Of a stretch of DNA of 35,977 nucleotides, positions 10,260 through 18,409 are shown piece by piece. The stretch is from assembly GCA_002894305.1 (NCBI GenBank), contig PGEI01000024.1, positions 1 through 35,977 of the forward strand, given 5' to 3'. Each line of letters begins with the position of its first letter. Position 1 is the first letter of the stretch. The translations under genes and the position numbers were made by a program. The notes under the pieces were generated by a model. That model was not told the origin of the DNA, did no database searches, and worked only from the letters and a program-made list of their open reading frames with translations. The DNA is from Comamonadaceae bacterium CD01 (lineage in GTDB: Bacteria; Pseudomonadota; Gammaproteobacteria; Burkholderiales; Burkholderiaceae_C).

Positions 10260-11719
10260 GGCGCGGTGATGGTGGTATCGGTGGGAATCAGGATGTCGGC
10301 CTGCGCCTGGTAGCGCGCGAAGTCTTCGCTGAGCCCGCAGGCCTGCAGCAGCGCGGCCAGCGCCTGCACGTACTGGTTGGCGGTCTGCGCGCGCTCGGTG
10401 CCGATCCTGGCCAGGTTGACCTCGGCCTCGATCAGCTCCAGCGTGGTGGACGTACCCTCGCGCAGGCCCGCCTGGCGCAGCTTGAGCAGCGCCTGCGCCA
10501 GGTCTTGCTGCGCCTGCTGGGCCAGGTACTGGCGGCGCGCCTGCTCTACCGCCAGCCAGTGCTTTTCAACCAGCAGCGCAATGTCGCTGCGCGCCTGCTG
10601 CTCGGCCAGCTGTGCCTGCTCGACGCTGCGCTGGCTGGCGGCGGCCAGCTGGTCGCGGTCGACGCTGTCCCACAGCGTCCAGCGCGCGGCCACGCCGGCA
10701 ACCCAGCTGGGCTTGCCCTGGGTGTTGACCTCGCGCAGGCCAAAGCCCAGTAACTGGGGCTTGCGCAGCGCCTCCTGCGCGTCGTGCAAGGCGCCGGCCT
10801 GGCTGCGCTTGGCCTGCACCTTGGCCAGGCCCGGGTGGTGTTGCTGCGCCGCATCCTGGAACCGTTGCAACGGCTGCAGCGGCTGGCTGAGCACGAACAG
10901 CGGGCTGCTGGCCTGCAGCGGCGCAGTCGCCTTGACCGTGCGCGCCAGCGCGGTGGCCGCCAGTTGTGCCTGGTCCAACGCCTGGCGGGCCTGCTGCTCG
11001 GCGTCGGCCAGCGCGGCGCGCGCCTGCAGGCGGTCGAGCTGCGAGGCCACGCCCGCCTCCAGCATCTGCTGCGCGGCGGCGTCATGCTCGCGCACCAGCG
11101 CCAGTGCATGCTGGCGCAACTGGGCGGCGCGCCGCGCCAGCTGGGCGCCGAAGTAGCGCTCGACCAGCAGGCTGTGCAAGGCCAGTGCGTCGCTCCGTGC
11201 GTCGGCCAGCGCCTCGTCGGTACGCGCCTGCAGGCCGGAGCGCACTGCGTCGGCCGCGCCGCCGACGTACAGCGGCCACAGCAGCGACACGCTGGCCGAG
11301 GCGCGGTTGTCGCTGCGCTGCAGGTTGTAGTTGCTGGGCAGCTGCGGTGCACCGCCCAGGCCGCCGCCCAGCGCCGGCGGCAGCAGGCCGATGACTCCAT
11401 CGAGCGAGTGGCGCGCCGGATCCAGGTCGATGTCGACCTGCGCCTTGTAGCGATAGGCCATGCCGGTCAGCGCCACCGTGGGGCCACCCAGCCCCTGCAT
11501 GCCCTCGCGGCGCAGGCGCGCGCCCTCGACGGCCCGCTCGCTGGCGGCGAGTTGGTCGGAGCCCTGCTGCAACTGCAGCCAGGCCTGCGAGAAACTCAAG
11601 GGCGCGGGGGCGGGTGCGTTGCCCGCCTGCGCCACCGCGGCAAGCAGCCATGCGCCGGCCGCAAACCATGTGGTTCGCCAGAAGCTGCGGCGTGGGCTGG
11701 GAGTCGCTGCGTCGTGCAT
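10256..11719 (-). CDS. TolC-family outer-membrane efflux protein
   Basis: This 487-residue outer-membrane channel subunit has a signal peptide of about 32 residues ending near AVAQA. The mature part has two repeats of long Gln/Ala-rich coiled-coil helices (LARRAAQLRQHALALVREHD and LAEQQARSDIALLVEKHW), the trimeric TolC tunnel architecture. It is the first gene of a four-gene export operon with hlyD and two permeases. No Shine-Dalgarno is evident before the ATG at 11719, so the start is uncertain. A basic stretch precedes the hydrophobic core, as expected of a Sec signal. The 97-nt gap behind moaE should hold the operon promoter, but I cannot point to a convincing one. Confidence 0.9.
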   Translation of the reverse strand: MHDAATPSPRRSFWRTTWFAAGAWLLAAVAQAGNAPAPAPLSFSQAWLQLQQGSDQLAASERAVEGARLRREGMQGLGGPTVALTGMAYRYKAQVDIDLDPARHSLDGVIGLLPPALGGGLGGAPQLPSNYNLQRSDNRASASVSLLWPLYVGGAADAVRSGLQARTDEALADARSDALALHSLLVERYFGAQLARRAAQLRQHALALVREHDAAAQQMLEAGVASQLDRLQARAALADAEQQARQALDQAQLAATALARTVKATAPLQASSPLFVLSQPLQPLQRFQDAAQQHHPGLAKVQAKRSQAGALHDAQEALRKPQLLGFGLREVNTQGKPSWVAGVAARWTLWDSVDRDQLAAASQRSVEQAQLAEQQARSDIALLVEKHWLAVEQARRQYLAQQAQQDLAQALLKLRQAGLREGTSTTLELIEAEVNLARIGTERAQTANQYVQALAALLQACGLSEDFARYQAQADILIPTDTTITAP

Positions 11720-11816
11720 GGTGCGAGGAAGGTGCTGGGGTGCTGGGATGGTGTCGTGGCAGGCGGCGCCGTTTGGGTACGGGCAGGTGCTGCATGTCCG
11801 CAGCGCCCAGGCAGCG

Positions 11817-12293
11817 CTATGGCGCCATCGGATCCAGGCTCAGCCCCCAGCGCGCCAGCGCCGCGTCGTCGCTGACACGGGCATCGACCCAGCGCGCGCC
11901 CTCGGGGGTTTGCTCTTTTTTCCAGAACGGCGCCTGGGTCTTGAGGTAGTCCATCAGGAATTCGCAGGCCTGGAAGGCCTCGCCACGGTGCGCGCCGGTG
12001 ACGGCGACCAGCACGATCTGGTCGAGCGGCTGCAAGGGCCCGACACGGTGGATGACGCGCGCCGCATAAATGCCAAAGCGCCGGTGCGCGTCGGCAACCA
12101 TGGCCTCGATGGACTTCTCGGTCATGCCGGGGTAGTGCTCTAGCTCCATCGCCGCCACCGCGTCGCCCTCATTGCGGTCACGCACCGTGCCGACAAAGCA
12201 GCACACCGCGCCCACGCGCGCGTCGCCGGCGCGCAGCCGCGCAAGCTCGGCGGAGACATCGAAATCCTCGGTCTGGATGGAAACGCTGGACAT
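11817..12293 (-). CDS. moaE: Molybdopterin synthase catalytic subunit MoaE
   Basis: MoaE, with MoaD, inserts two sulfurs into cyclic pyranopterin monophosphate to give molybdopterin. The 158-residue length fits the family. Visible conserved parts are GAVCCFVGTVRDRN, LEHYPGMTEKSI, the HRVGPLQPLDQIVLVAVTGAHRG region and KTQAPFWKKE, which carries the catalytic lysines. The start at 12293 (MSSVSIQTEDF) was chosen because 29 upstream in-frame codons show no family similarity and overlap the divergent intergenic region. In many Burkholderiales moaE directly follows moaD. Here three plus-strand genes separate them, so moaE must have its own promoter. Confidence 0.95.
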   Translation of the reverse strand: MSSVSIQTEDFDVSAELARLRAGDARVGAVCCFVGTVRDRNEGDAVAAMELEHYPGMTEKSIEAMVADAHRRFGIYAARVIHRVGPLQPLDQIVLVAVTGAHRGEAFQACEFLMDYLKTQAPFWKKEQTPEGARWVDARVSDDAALARWGLSLDPMAP

Positions 12294-12360
12294 GGCAGGC
12301 GATTGGGTGGATTTGCTACATTGCCCGCCTACTGTAACGCGCATAACGCGCATCCCTGCC

Positions 12361-12615
12361 ATGGCAACCCAAGCCTTCACCGCCCACGGCTACACGCTGT
12401 ACCCATCGCCACGCAACGAACACCGCATCATGTTCGAACACCATGTGTTCGTGCCCCACCCCTACGCGCTGATCGACCTGCCCAGCTTTGCGCTCGCCGG
12501 GCGCTCCAGCCTGTTTGCCGCCTGCCGCCTGTCGGACGGCAAGATGGGGCAGTTGGTCAGCTTCGAGCTGGAGGTCGACCTGGCGCACTTTGAGACGCAC
12601 TTCACGCCCGATTGA
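12361..12615 (+). CDS. Hypothetical protein, 84 residues
   Basis: This small soluble protein starts MATQAFTAHGYTLYPSP and ends DLAHFETHFTPD. I do not recognise a family. It is rich in His and Phe, has no signal peptide or membrane segment, and its codon use (C/G in third positions) resembles the neighbours, which supports coding. The start at 12361 was chosen because the frame upstream runs antisense through moaE. It follows a 9-bp tandem repeat (aacgcgcat twice, 12336-12353). It is the first of three small plus-strand genes lying between moaE and moaD. Confidence 0.6.
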   Translation: MATQAFTAHGYTLYPSPRNEHRIMFEHHVFVPHPYALIDLPSFALAGRSSLFAACRLSDGKMGQLVSFELEVDLAHFETHFTPD

Positions 12616-12647
12616 CGCCCGAAGCGGCGGCCTGCGCCGGCGCAACA

Positions 12648-12661
12648 TTGACGCACATCAA
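12648..12661 (+). promoter_or_regulatory. FNR/ANR-type box upstream of the DUF3149 gene
   Basis: TTGAC-GCAC-ATCAA matches the FNR/ANR consensus TTGAT-N4-ATCAA at 9 of 10 positions. A possible -10 (CACAAT, 12702-12707) would put the box near -60, a class I position. It suggests oxygen-limited control of the two small genes that follow. Confidence 0.55.
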
Positions 12662-12768
12662 CAACAGGACGCGGGTTCGCCCTGATGGCCAGGGGCTCTG
12701 CCACAATAACACTACTCGCTGCATGGGTAGCAATTCCTGCAAAACCCGCAGCATACGAAAGAGCCGTC

Positions 12769-12918
12769 ATGCGTTTGCTTCACGACCTGTTCACGACCGA
12801 CGTCGGCCTGTTCAGCGCCATTGGCATTGCCTTCATGCTGGGCATGGGCGGTTTCTTCTTCTGGCTGTTCACGCGCACCGACACCATGCCCAAGAAGGAA
12901 GAGGACACGTCGCAATAA
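12769..12918 (+). CDS. DUF3149-type small membrane protein
   Basis: This 49-residue protein has one membrane helix (GLFSAIGIAFMLGMGGFFFW) preceded by MRLLHDLFTTDV and followed by a short charged tail (KKEEDTSQ). The pattern LLxDLFTTDVGLxS...FMLGM fits the DUF3149 family of short single-helix proteins known from betaproteobacteria, whose function is unknown. The start at 12769 has GAAAGAG about 6 nt upstream. A longer frame from 12685 lacks a ribosome site. An FNR/ANR-like box lies about 110 nt upstream, so expression may rise when oxygen falls. Confidence 0.75.
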   Translation: MRLLHDLFTTDVGLFSAIGIAFMLGMGGFFFWLFTRTDTMPKKEEDTSQ

Positions 12919-12955
12919 GTTGCGGCAGCGCCTTTCGCAGGACAATGGCGCGGCC

Positions 12956-13285
12956 ATGCAAGACGACAGCCAGATTCACATACCACCGTCTTTTATTGCG
13001 CTGTACACGCGCGCCAGCGGGCGGCTTGGCATTGCGCGCGAGGCGCTGCTGCAGCGCTACGAGTTGTGTGAAGACCTGGCCTGCCAGCTTGTGGAGCAGG
13101 CGCAGCAGCTCTACCAAACCCACACGCCTTCGGAAGAACGGGTGCTGCGCCAGATCCATGCCGGGCTGGCGAGCGCCGAGTCGGGGCTGGACGCGTCCGA
13201 GGCACGCTGGGTGATGCTGCGCCTGGCCGAACTGCTGCAGTGGCGCAGCCCCGATCTGGGCGGTGACGGCGACGGCCAGGACTGA
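12956..13285 (+). CDS. Conserved small protein of unknown function, 109 residues
   Basis: This soluble, mostly helical protein starts MQDDSQIHIPPSFIALYTR and contains YELCEDLACQLVEQAQQLY and a helical end (WVMLRLAELLQW). I recall similar proteins in Comamonadaceae carrying vague chaperone or ATPase labels, but no Walker motif is visible, so I assign no function. It begins 37 nt after the DUF3149 stop, ends 18 nt before the convergent moaD stop, and is probably co-transcribed with the DUF3149 gene. Confidence 0.72.
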   Translation: MQDDSQIHIPPSFIALYTRASGRLGIAREALLQRYELCEDLACQLVEQAQQLYQTHTPSEERVLRQIHAGLASAESGLDASEARWVMLRLAELLQWRSPDLGGDGDGQD

Positions 13286-13304
13286 CCCGGACGCCGCCCT
13301 GCCG

Positions 13305-13565
13305 TCAACCGCCGGTGACCGGCGGGAAAAACGCCACCTCGGCGCCGCCGTCCGGCAGCGGCTGGCTCTCGCGCGCCATGGCCTGGTTCAGCGCCATGCG
13401 CACCGGCTTGCCGCGCGCCAGCACCTGGGCGTGGGCGCCGCCGCGGGCAATCAGCGCGTCGCGCAGCGCACCCAGCGTGGCGGCGTCGGTCGTCAGGGTT
13501 TCGCTCTCGCCCAGCGTCTCGCGGATCGAGGCGAAGTAGCGCAGGGTCACGGTCTTGGTGGTCAT
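13305..13565 (-). CDS. moaD: Molybdopterin synthase sulfur carrier subunit MoaD
   Basis: This 86-residue ubiquitin-like protein ends in the essential double glycine (FFPPVTGG). The terminal glycine is thiocarboxylated and donates sulfur inside the MoaD-MoaE complex. The start RYFASIRETLG and the hydrophobic pattern LGALRDALIARGG match the family. The start overlaps the moeA stop by 4 nt (ATGA), so the two are translationally coupled. The partner gene moaE is about 1 kb further on, beyond three genes in opposite orientation. Confidence 0.96.
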   Translation of the reverse strand: MTTKTVTLRYFASIRETLGESETLTTDAATLGALRDALIARGGAHAQVLARGKPVRMALNQAMARESQPLPDGGAEVAFFPPVTGG

Positions 13566-14797
13566 GTCAGCAATGCGGCAAAAGGCAAAAACCGTACCGT
13601 ATCACCACGGGCAATGGCCTGGCCCGGCGGGTTGTCGACCAGGCCGTCGCCCCAGACCGTCGAGGTGAGCACGCCCGAGCCCTGGTTGGCGAACAGCTCC
13701 AAAGCGCCCTGGGCGTTCAGGCGCGCGCGCAGGAACTCACGCCGCCGGTCGCCGCGCGGCCAGTCGAAGTCCGCGCGCACCGCCACGGCCTGCGGCGCCA
13801 CGTCCTGCACGCCCTGCAGCCGCAGCACGAAGGGGCGTACCAGCAGCGCGAAGGTGACGAAACTGGAGACCGGGTTGCCCGGCAACCCCATGAAATGCGC
13901 GCCGCCTGCCCCGTTCTCCACCCGGCCGTAGGCAAAGGGCTTGCCCGGCTTGATGGCCAGCTGCCATAGATCCAGATGGCCCAGCGCCTGCACCGCGGGC
14001 TTGACATGGTCTTCCTCGCCGACGCTGACGCCGCCGCTGGTCAGGATCAGGTCGTTGCCCTGCGCCGCCATCTGCAACGCGGCCACCGTGGCCTCGCGCT
14101 GGTCGGGCACGACGCCCAGGTCGGTCACGGCGCAGCCCAGGCGCTCCAGCATCGCGCGCAGAAAGAAGCGGTTGCTGTTGTAGATGGCGCCCGGCCGCAT
14201 GTCCTGCGGCGCAACCTCGCCCGGCATCACCAGCTCGTCGCCGGTGGAAAACAGCGCCACGCGCGGGCGCGCAGCCACGGTGAGCTGCGCCCTCCCCATG
14301 CTGGCAGCCATGCCCAAGGCAGCCGGGCCCAGGCGCGTGCCGGCGGCAAGCACCGTGGCGCCCAGCGCAATGTCCTCGCCCGCGCGGCGGATGTTCTGGC
14401 CCATCCTGGGCGCGGTGTTGATGCGGGCGCTGCCCTCGCCCTCCGGAACGCATTCTTCCTGCATGACCACGGCATCGGCGCCGGGCGGCACCGGCGCGCC
14501 GGTGAAGATGCGCGCGCAGCTGCCCGGTTGCAGCGGCTGGCCGACGCTGCCGGCCGGGATGCGCTGCGAGATGGGCAGCACCGCGCCGGGCTCGGCAACG
14601 TCGGCGCAGCGCAGCGCGTAGCCGTCCATCGCCGAGTTGTCCTGCGGCGGCACCTGCAGCGCCGAGACGATGTCCTCGGTCAGCACGCGGCCATCGGCGC
14701 TAAAGGTGGAGACGCTCTCGCGCCCGGCCAGCGGCATGGCCTGCGCCAGCAGCACGGCCAGCGCGTCGTCAAGCGATTGGAGGGCGGGACGGTTCAT
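13562..14797 (-). CDS. moeA: Molybdopterin molybdenumtransferase MoeA
   Basis: MoeA inserts molybdate into adenylated molybdopterin to complete the cofactor. The 411 residues show the standard layout: N-terminal domain with PPQDNSAMDGYALR, the GSCARIFTGAPVPPGADAVV segment, the MoCF-binding domain with STGDELV, YNSN and LTSGGVSVGEEDH, the KPGKPFAYG and GLPGNPVSS loops, and a C-terminal beta domain. The ATG at 14797 has AGGAGA about 7 nt upstream. The frame stays open further but overlaps mobB. It overlaps the mobB 3' end by 29 nt and moaD by 4 nt, so mobB-moeA-moaD form one operon, probably continuous with hom-thrC. Confidence 0.97.
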   Translation of the reverse strand: MNRPALQSLDDALAVLLAQAMPLAGRESVSTFSADGRVLTEDIVSALQVPPQDNSAMDGYALRCADVAEPGAVLPISQRIPAGSVGQPLQPGSCARIFTGAPVPPGADAVVMQEECVPEGEGSARINTAPRMGQNIRRAGEDIALGATVLAAGTRLGPAALGMAASMGRAQLTVAARPRVALFSTGDELVMPGEVAPQDMRPGAIYNSNRFFLRAMLERLGCAVTDLGVVPDQREATVAALQMAAQGNDLILTSGGVSVGEEDHVKPAVQALGHLDLWQLAIKPGKPFAYGRVENGAGGAHFMGLPGNPVSSFVTFALLVRPFVLRLQGVQDVAPQAVAVRADFDWPRGDRRREFLRARLNAQGALELFANQGSGVLTSTVWGDGLVDNPPGQAIARGDTVRFLPFAALLT

Positions 14798-15356
14798 GGC
14801 ATGTCTCCTCTTGGGTTGCGGCCGGCGAGCCCACGCCAAACCAGGCGGGATGGGCCAGCAGCCAATCGACTATCTGCGCGGGGCGGTTCAAATCCAGCAC
14901 CGGCTGGCGCGGCGCAGGCTGCAGCAGCTGCGGTGCGTCGGTGGCCACCGCGCGCACCCAGGCGTCGTGCGGGTAGCGCAACGGCCGCGCGCCGCGTTCG
15001 TCGTCGATCTGGCGCCAGACCTCGATCTTGGGCAGTTGCGCCTCGCGAAAGCCCTCGACCAGCACCCAGTCGACCGCAGGGTCGAGCTCGCGCAGCAGCG
15101 CATGCACGTCAGGCTCGTGCGGCGTTTCATATTCGCGCTGCAGCGCCAGGCGCTGGCTGGAGGCGACCAGCACCTCGTAGGCGCCGGCCTGGCGGTGGCG
15201 CCAGCTGTCCTTGCCCGGATGATCGATGTCGAAATGGTGGTGCGCATGCTTGAGCACCGACACGCGCAGCCCGCGCGCACGCAGCAACGCCACCAGCTGC
15301 TCGATCAGCGTGGTCTTGCCGCTGCGCGAGTAACCGGCAAAGCCGACGACCTTCAT
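14769..15356 (-). CDS. mobB: Molybdopterin-guanine dinucleotide biosynthesis protein MobB
   Basis: MobB is a GTP-binding accessory of the step that makes the guanine dinucleotide form of the cofactor used by DMSO-reductase-family enzymes such as nitrate reductase. The 195-residue protein opens with MKVVGFAGYSRSGKTTLIEQL, a P-loop, followed by SVLKHAHHHFDIDHPGKDSWRHRQAGA, DWVLVEGFREAQLPKIEVWR and a Pro-rich end. It starts 3 nt after the thrC stop and its last codons overlap moeA by 29 nt, so it is part of the same transcript. Confidence 0.94.
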   Translation of the reverse strand: MKVVGFAGYSRSGKTTLIEQLVALLRARGLRVSVLKHAHHHFDIDHPGKDSWRHRQAGAYEVLVASSQRLALQREYETPHEPDVHALLRELDPAVDWVLVEGFREAQLPKIEVWRQIDDERGARPLRYPHDAWVRAVATDAPQLLQPAPRQPVLDLNRPAQIVDWLLAHPAWFGVGSPAATQEETCHEPSRPPIA

Positions 15357-15359
15357 GCC

Positions 15360-16784
15360 TCAGGCGCCGCAGTGGCGCACGATCAGCGCCTTGACCTGGT
15401 CGACGTCGGCGGGCAGCACGGTCACGCGCTTGGGCAGGCTCTCGATGCCGTCAAAGCGCGCCGGGCGCTCGGGTGGACGGCCCAGCGCTTCCTCGATGGT
15501 CGCGGCGAACTTGATCGGCAGCGCGGTCTCCAGCACGATCATGGGCTCGGCGCCCAGGTGCTCGCGCGCGACCTTGATGCCGTCGGCGGTGTGCGTGTCG
15601 ACCATCTGGCCCAGGCGCTGCGCGCAGTCGCGGATGGTGGCCAGGCGGTCGGCGTGGGTGCTCTTGCCGCTGGCAAAGCCGAATCTGGCCGCAGCATCGG
15701 CAAACGCTGCGTCCTGGCTCAGGTCGAAGCGCCCCTGGCGCGCCACGCCGTCGGTGAACAGCGCGCGGGTGCGCGCGCCGTCGCGCCCGACCAGGTCGAA
15801 GACGAAGCGCTCGAAATTGCTCGCCTTGCTGATGTCCATCGACGGGCTGGAGGTCTCGTAGGTCGCCGCCGCGCCGCGAACCTGGTAGACGCCGGTGCGG
15901 AAGAACTCGTCGAGCACGTCGTTCTCGTTGGTCGCCACGACCAGGCGAGCGATCGGCAGGCCCATCTGGCGCGCCACATGGCCGGCGCAGATGTTGCCGA
16001 AGTTGCCGCTGGGCACGGTGAAGCTGACTTTTTCGGTGTCGGCCTGCGTTGCCTGGAAGTAGCCGGCGAAGTAGTACACCACCTGGGCCAGCAGGCGTGC
16101 CCAATTGATCGAATTGACGGTGCCGATCTTGTATTGGCGCTTGAACTCCAGGTCGTTGCTGACCGCCTTGACGATGTCCTGACAGTCGTCGAACACACCC
16201 TCGATAGCGATGTTGTGGATGTTCTCGTCCTGCAGCGAGAACATCTGCGCCTGCTGGAACGGGCTCATGCGCCCGTGCGGGCTGGTCATGAAGACGCGCA
16301 CGCCCTTTTTGCCGCGCATCGCATATTCAGCGGCGCTGCCGGTGTCGCCGCTGGTCGCGCCCAGGATGTTCAGCTCTTCGCCGCGGCGGGCCAGTTCGTA
16401 CTCGAACAGGTTGCCCAGCAGCTGCATGGCCATGTCCTTGAAGGCCAGCGTCGGGCCGTTGGACAGGGCTTCGATGAACAACTGGCCCTCGAGCCGGCGC
16501 AGCGGCGTGATCTGCGGCGTACCGAAGACCTCGGCGGTGTAGGTCTTGGCGCAGATTGCGCGCAAATCCTGCGCCGGGATGTCGTCGATGTACAGCGACA
16601 GGATCTCGAACGCCAGCGCGGCATAGCCCTGGTCGGCATAGGTCTGGCGCAGCTGCGCCAGCCGGCCGCCCACCTGGGGATAGGCCTCGGGAAGGTAGAG
16701 GCCGCCGTCGGGCGCCAGGCCTTCGAGCAGGATGTCGCAGAACTGGCGCGGCGTGGCGTCGCCCCGGGTGGAGAGGTAGCGCAT
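15360..16784 (-). CDS. thrC: Threonine synthase
   Basis: This PLP enzyme converts O-phosphohomoserine to threonine. The 474-residue length is usual for the proteobacterial long form. It starts MRYLSTRGDATPRQFCDILLEGL. The PLP lysine lies in PTLAFKDMAMQLL, the phosphate-binding stretch is GATSGDTGSAAEYAM, and the later VPSGNFGNICAG motif is present. The start overlaps the hom stop by one base (TGATG), giving a tight hom-thrC pair. Only 3 nt separate its stop from mobB. Confidence 0.98.
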   Translation of the reverse strand: MRYLSTRGDATPRQFCDILLEGLAPDGGLYLPEAYPQVGGRLAQLRQTYADQGYAALAFEILSLYIDDIPAQDLRAICAKTYTAEVFGTPQITPLRRLEGQLFIEALSNGPTLAFKDMAMQLLGNLFEYELARRGEELNILGATSGDTGSAAEYAMRGKKGVRVFMTSPHGRMSPFQQAQMFSLQDENIHNIAIEGVFDDCQDIVKAVSNDLEFKRQYKIGTVNSINWARLLAQVVYYFAGYFQATQADTEKVSFTVPSGNFGNICAGHVARQMGLPIARLVVATNENDVLDEFFRTGVYQVRGAAATYETSSPSMDISKASNFERFVFDLVGRDGARTRALFTDGVARQGRFDLSQDAAFADAAARFGFASGKSTHADRLATIRDCAQRLGQMVDTHTADGIKVAREHLGAEPMIVLETALPIKFAATIEEALGRPPERPARFDGIESLPKRVTVLPADVDQVKALIVRHCGA

Positions 16785-18145
16785 CAGTTGAGCTCCTCCT
16801 TGCGGATGCGCGTGATCGGCGCCAGCACCGTGGGCAGTTGCTGGATCTGCGCCAACGCTGCGTCCATGTCGCCCTCGCGCGTCTCGTGCGTGAGGATGAT
16901 CAGGTCGGTCTGCGTGCTGCCCTCGCCGCCCACCTCGTCGGCCTCGCGCTGCAACACCGCGTCGATGCTGATGCCCGCGCCGGCCAGCAGCCCGGTGATG
17001 CGCGCCAGCACGCCGGCCTCGTCGGCCACGCGAATGCGCAAGTAGTAGCTGGTCACCACGTCGGCCATCGGCAGCACCGGCAGCTCGCCGCCGGCGGCCG
17101 CCAGCGTGTGGCTCTGGAAGGCCAGCGGCGGCACGCGGTGCGCCGGGTCGGCGTCTATCAGGCGGGCGATGTCGATCAGGTCGGCGATCACCGCGCTGGC
17201 CGTCGGCTCGCTGCCCGCGCCCTTGCCGTAGTACAGCGTCGCGCCCACCGCGTCACCCTGAACCAGCACGGCGTTCATCGCGCCCTCCACGTTGGCGATC
17301 AGGCGCTTGGCCGGCACCAGGCAGGGGTGCACGCGCAGCTCCACACCACGGACGGCCGTGCCGTCGGCCTGCAGCCTCTCGGTGCGCTTGGTGATGCCCA
17401 GCAGCTTGATGCGGTAGCCCAGCTGCTCGGCATATTTGATGTCGGCCGCGGCGAGTTTGGTGATGCCTTCCACGTAGGCCTTGTCGAACTGCACCGGGAT
17501 GCCGAAGGCGATAGCGCTGATGATGGTTGCCTTGTGCGCTGCGTCCACGCCTTCGATGTCGAAGGTCGGGTCGGCCTCGGCGTAGCCCAGGCGCTGCGCC
17601 TCCTTGAGCACCACGTCGAAATCGAGCCCCTTGTCGCGCATTTCCGACAGGATGAAATTGGTCGTGCCGTTGATGATGCCGGCCACCCACTGGATCTGGT
17701 TGGCCGTCAGCCCCTCGCGAAGCGCCTTGATGATGGGGATGCCGCCGGCCACCGCGGCCTCGAAGGCGACGACCACGCCCTGCTCGTGCGCGGCCTTGAA
17801 GATCTCCTGGCCGTGCACCGCCAGCAGCGCCTTGTTGGCGGTCACCACATGCTTTCCGGCGGCAATCGCCTCCAGGACCAGCGCCTTGGCGATGCCGTAG
17901 CCGCCGATCAGCTCGACGACAACGTCGATGTCCGGGTTGGCAATCACTTCGCGCGCATCGCCCACCACGCGCACGCCGTCGCCCACGATGGAGCGCGCGC
18001 GCGCGGTGTCCAGATCGGCCACCATCGTGATCTCGATGCCGCGGCCCGCGCGGCGGCGGATTTCTTCCTGGTTGCGCGCCAGCACCTGGAAGGTGCCGCT
18101 ACCGACGGTGCCAATGCCCAGCAGGCCGACTTGGATGGGTTTCAT
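16784..18145 (-). CDS. hom: Homoserine dehydrogenase
   Basis: This enzyme reduces aspartate semialdehyde to homoserine with NAD(P)H, the branch point to threonine and methionine. The 453 residues start MKPIQVGLLGIGTVGSGTF, the nucleotide-binding loop. The TANKALLAVHG and GGIPIIKALREGL segments, GIINGTTNFILSEM, and the catalytic region EAQRLGYAEADPTFDIEG DAAHK follow. An ACT regulatory domain occupies about 370-450 (YYLRIRVADEAGVLARITGLL), so threonine feedback is likely. The start is ATG 18145; an in-frame TTG three codons earlier is less likely. The 264-nt gap upstream (18146-18409) contains a GC-rich stem followed by seven T on the minus strand near 18163-18190, possibly an attenuator, but I cannot define it well. 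Confidence 0.97.
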   Translation of the reverse strand: MKPIQVGLLGIGTVGSGTFQVLARNQEEIRRRAGRGIEITMVADLDTARARSIVGDGVRVVGDAREVIANPDIDVVVELIGGYGIAKALVLEAIAAGKHVVTANKALLAVHGQEIFKAAHEQGVVVAFEAAVAGGIPIIKALREGLTANQIQWVAGIINGTTNFILSEMRDKGLDFDVVLKEAQRLGYAEADPTFDIEGVDAAHKATIISAIAFGIPVQFDKAYVEGITKLAAADIKYAEQLGYRIKLLGITKRTERLQADGTAVRGVELRVHPCLVPAKRLIANVEGAMNAVLVQGDAVGATLYYGKGAGSEPTASAVIADLIDIARLIDADPAHRVPPLAFQSHTLAAAGGELPVLPMADVVTSYYLRIRVADEAGVLARITGLLAGAGISIDAVLQREADEVGGEGSTQTDLIILTHETREGDMDAALAQIQQLPTVLAPITRIRKEELN

Positions 18146-18409
18146 GGGTCTCAATCAATCAAAAAAACGGCGGCCCGGCTCGGCCAGGCGCCTTGAACGG
18201 TCAAAAACTCAGAGGTTGACAATAAATTGGCCGTGCCCGAAAGGCGCGCCAAAACGCACCCAATCGAGGCTGAGTGCTGCAGTTCCAGCAGTGCCTGCGC
18301 CCTGCAAGGGCAAAACGCAGCCACGACTCGGGCCGTGGCAAGTATTTGCAACGATGAGCGGGAGTGTTTTGGCGTGCAAAGCGGGCATGGGGAATTTTTT
18401 CTCAATCTC

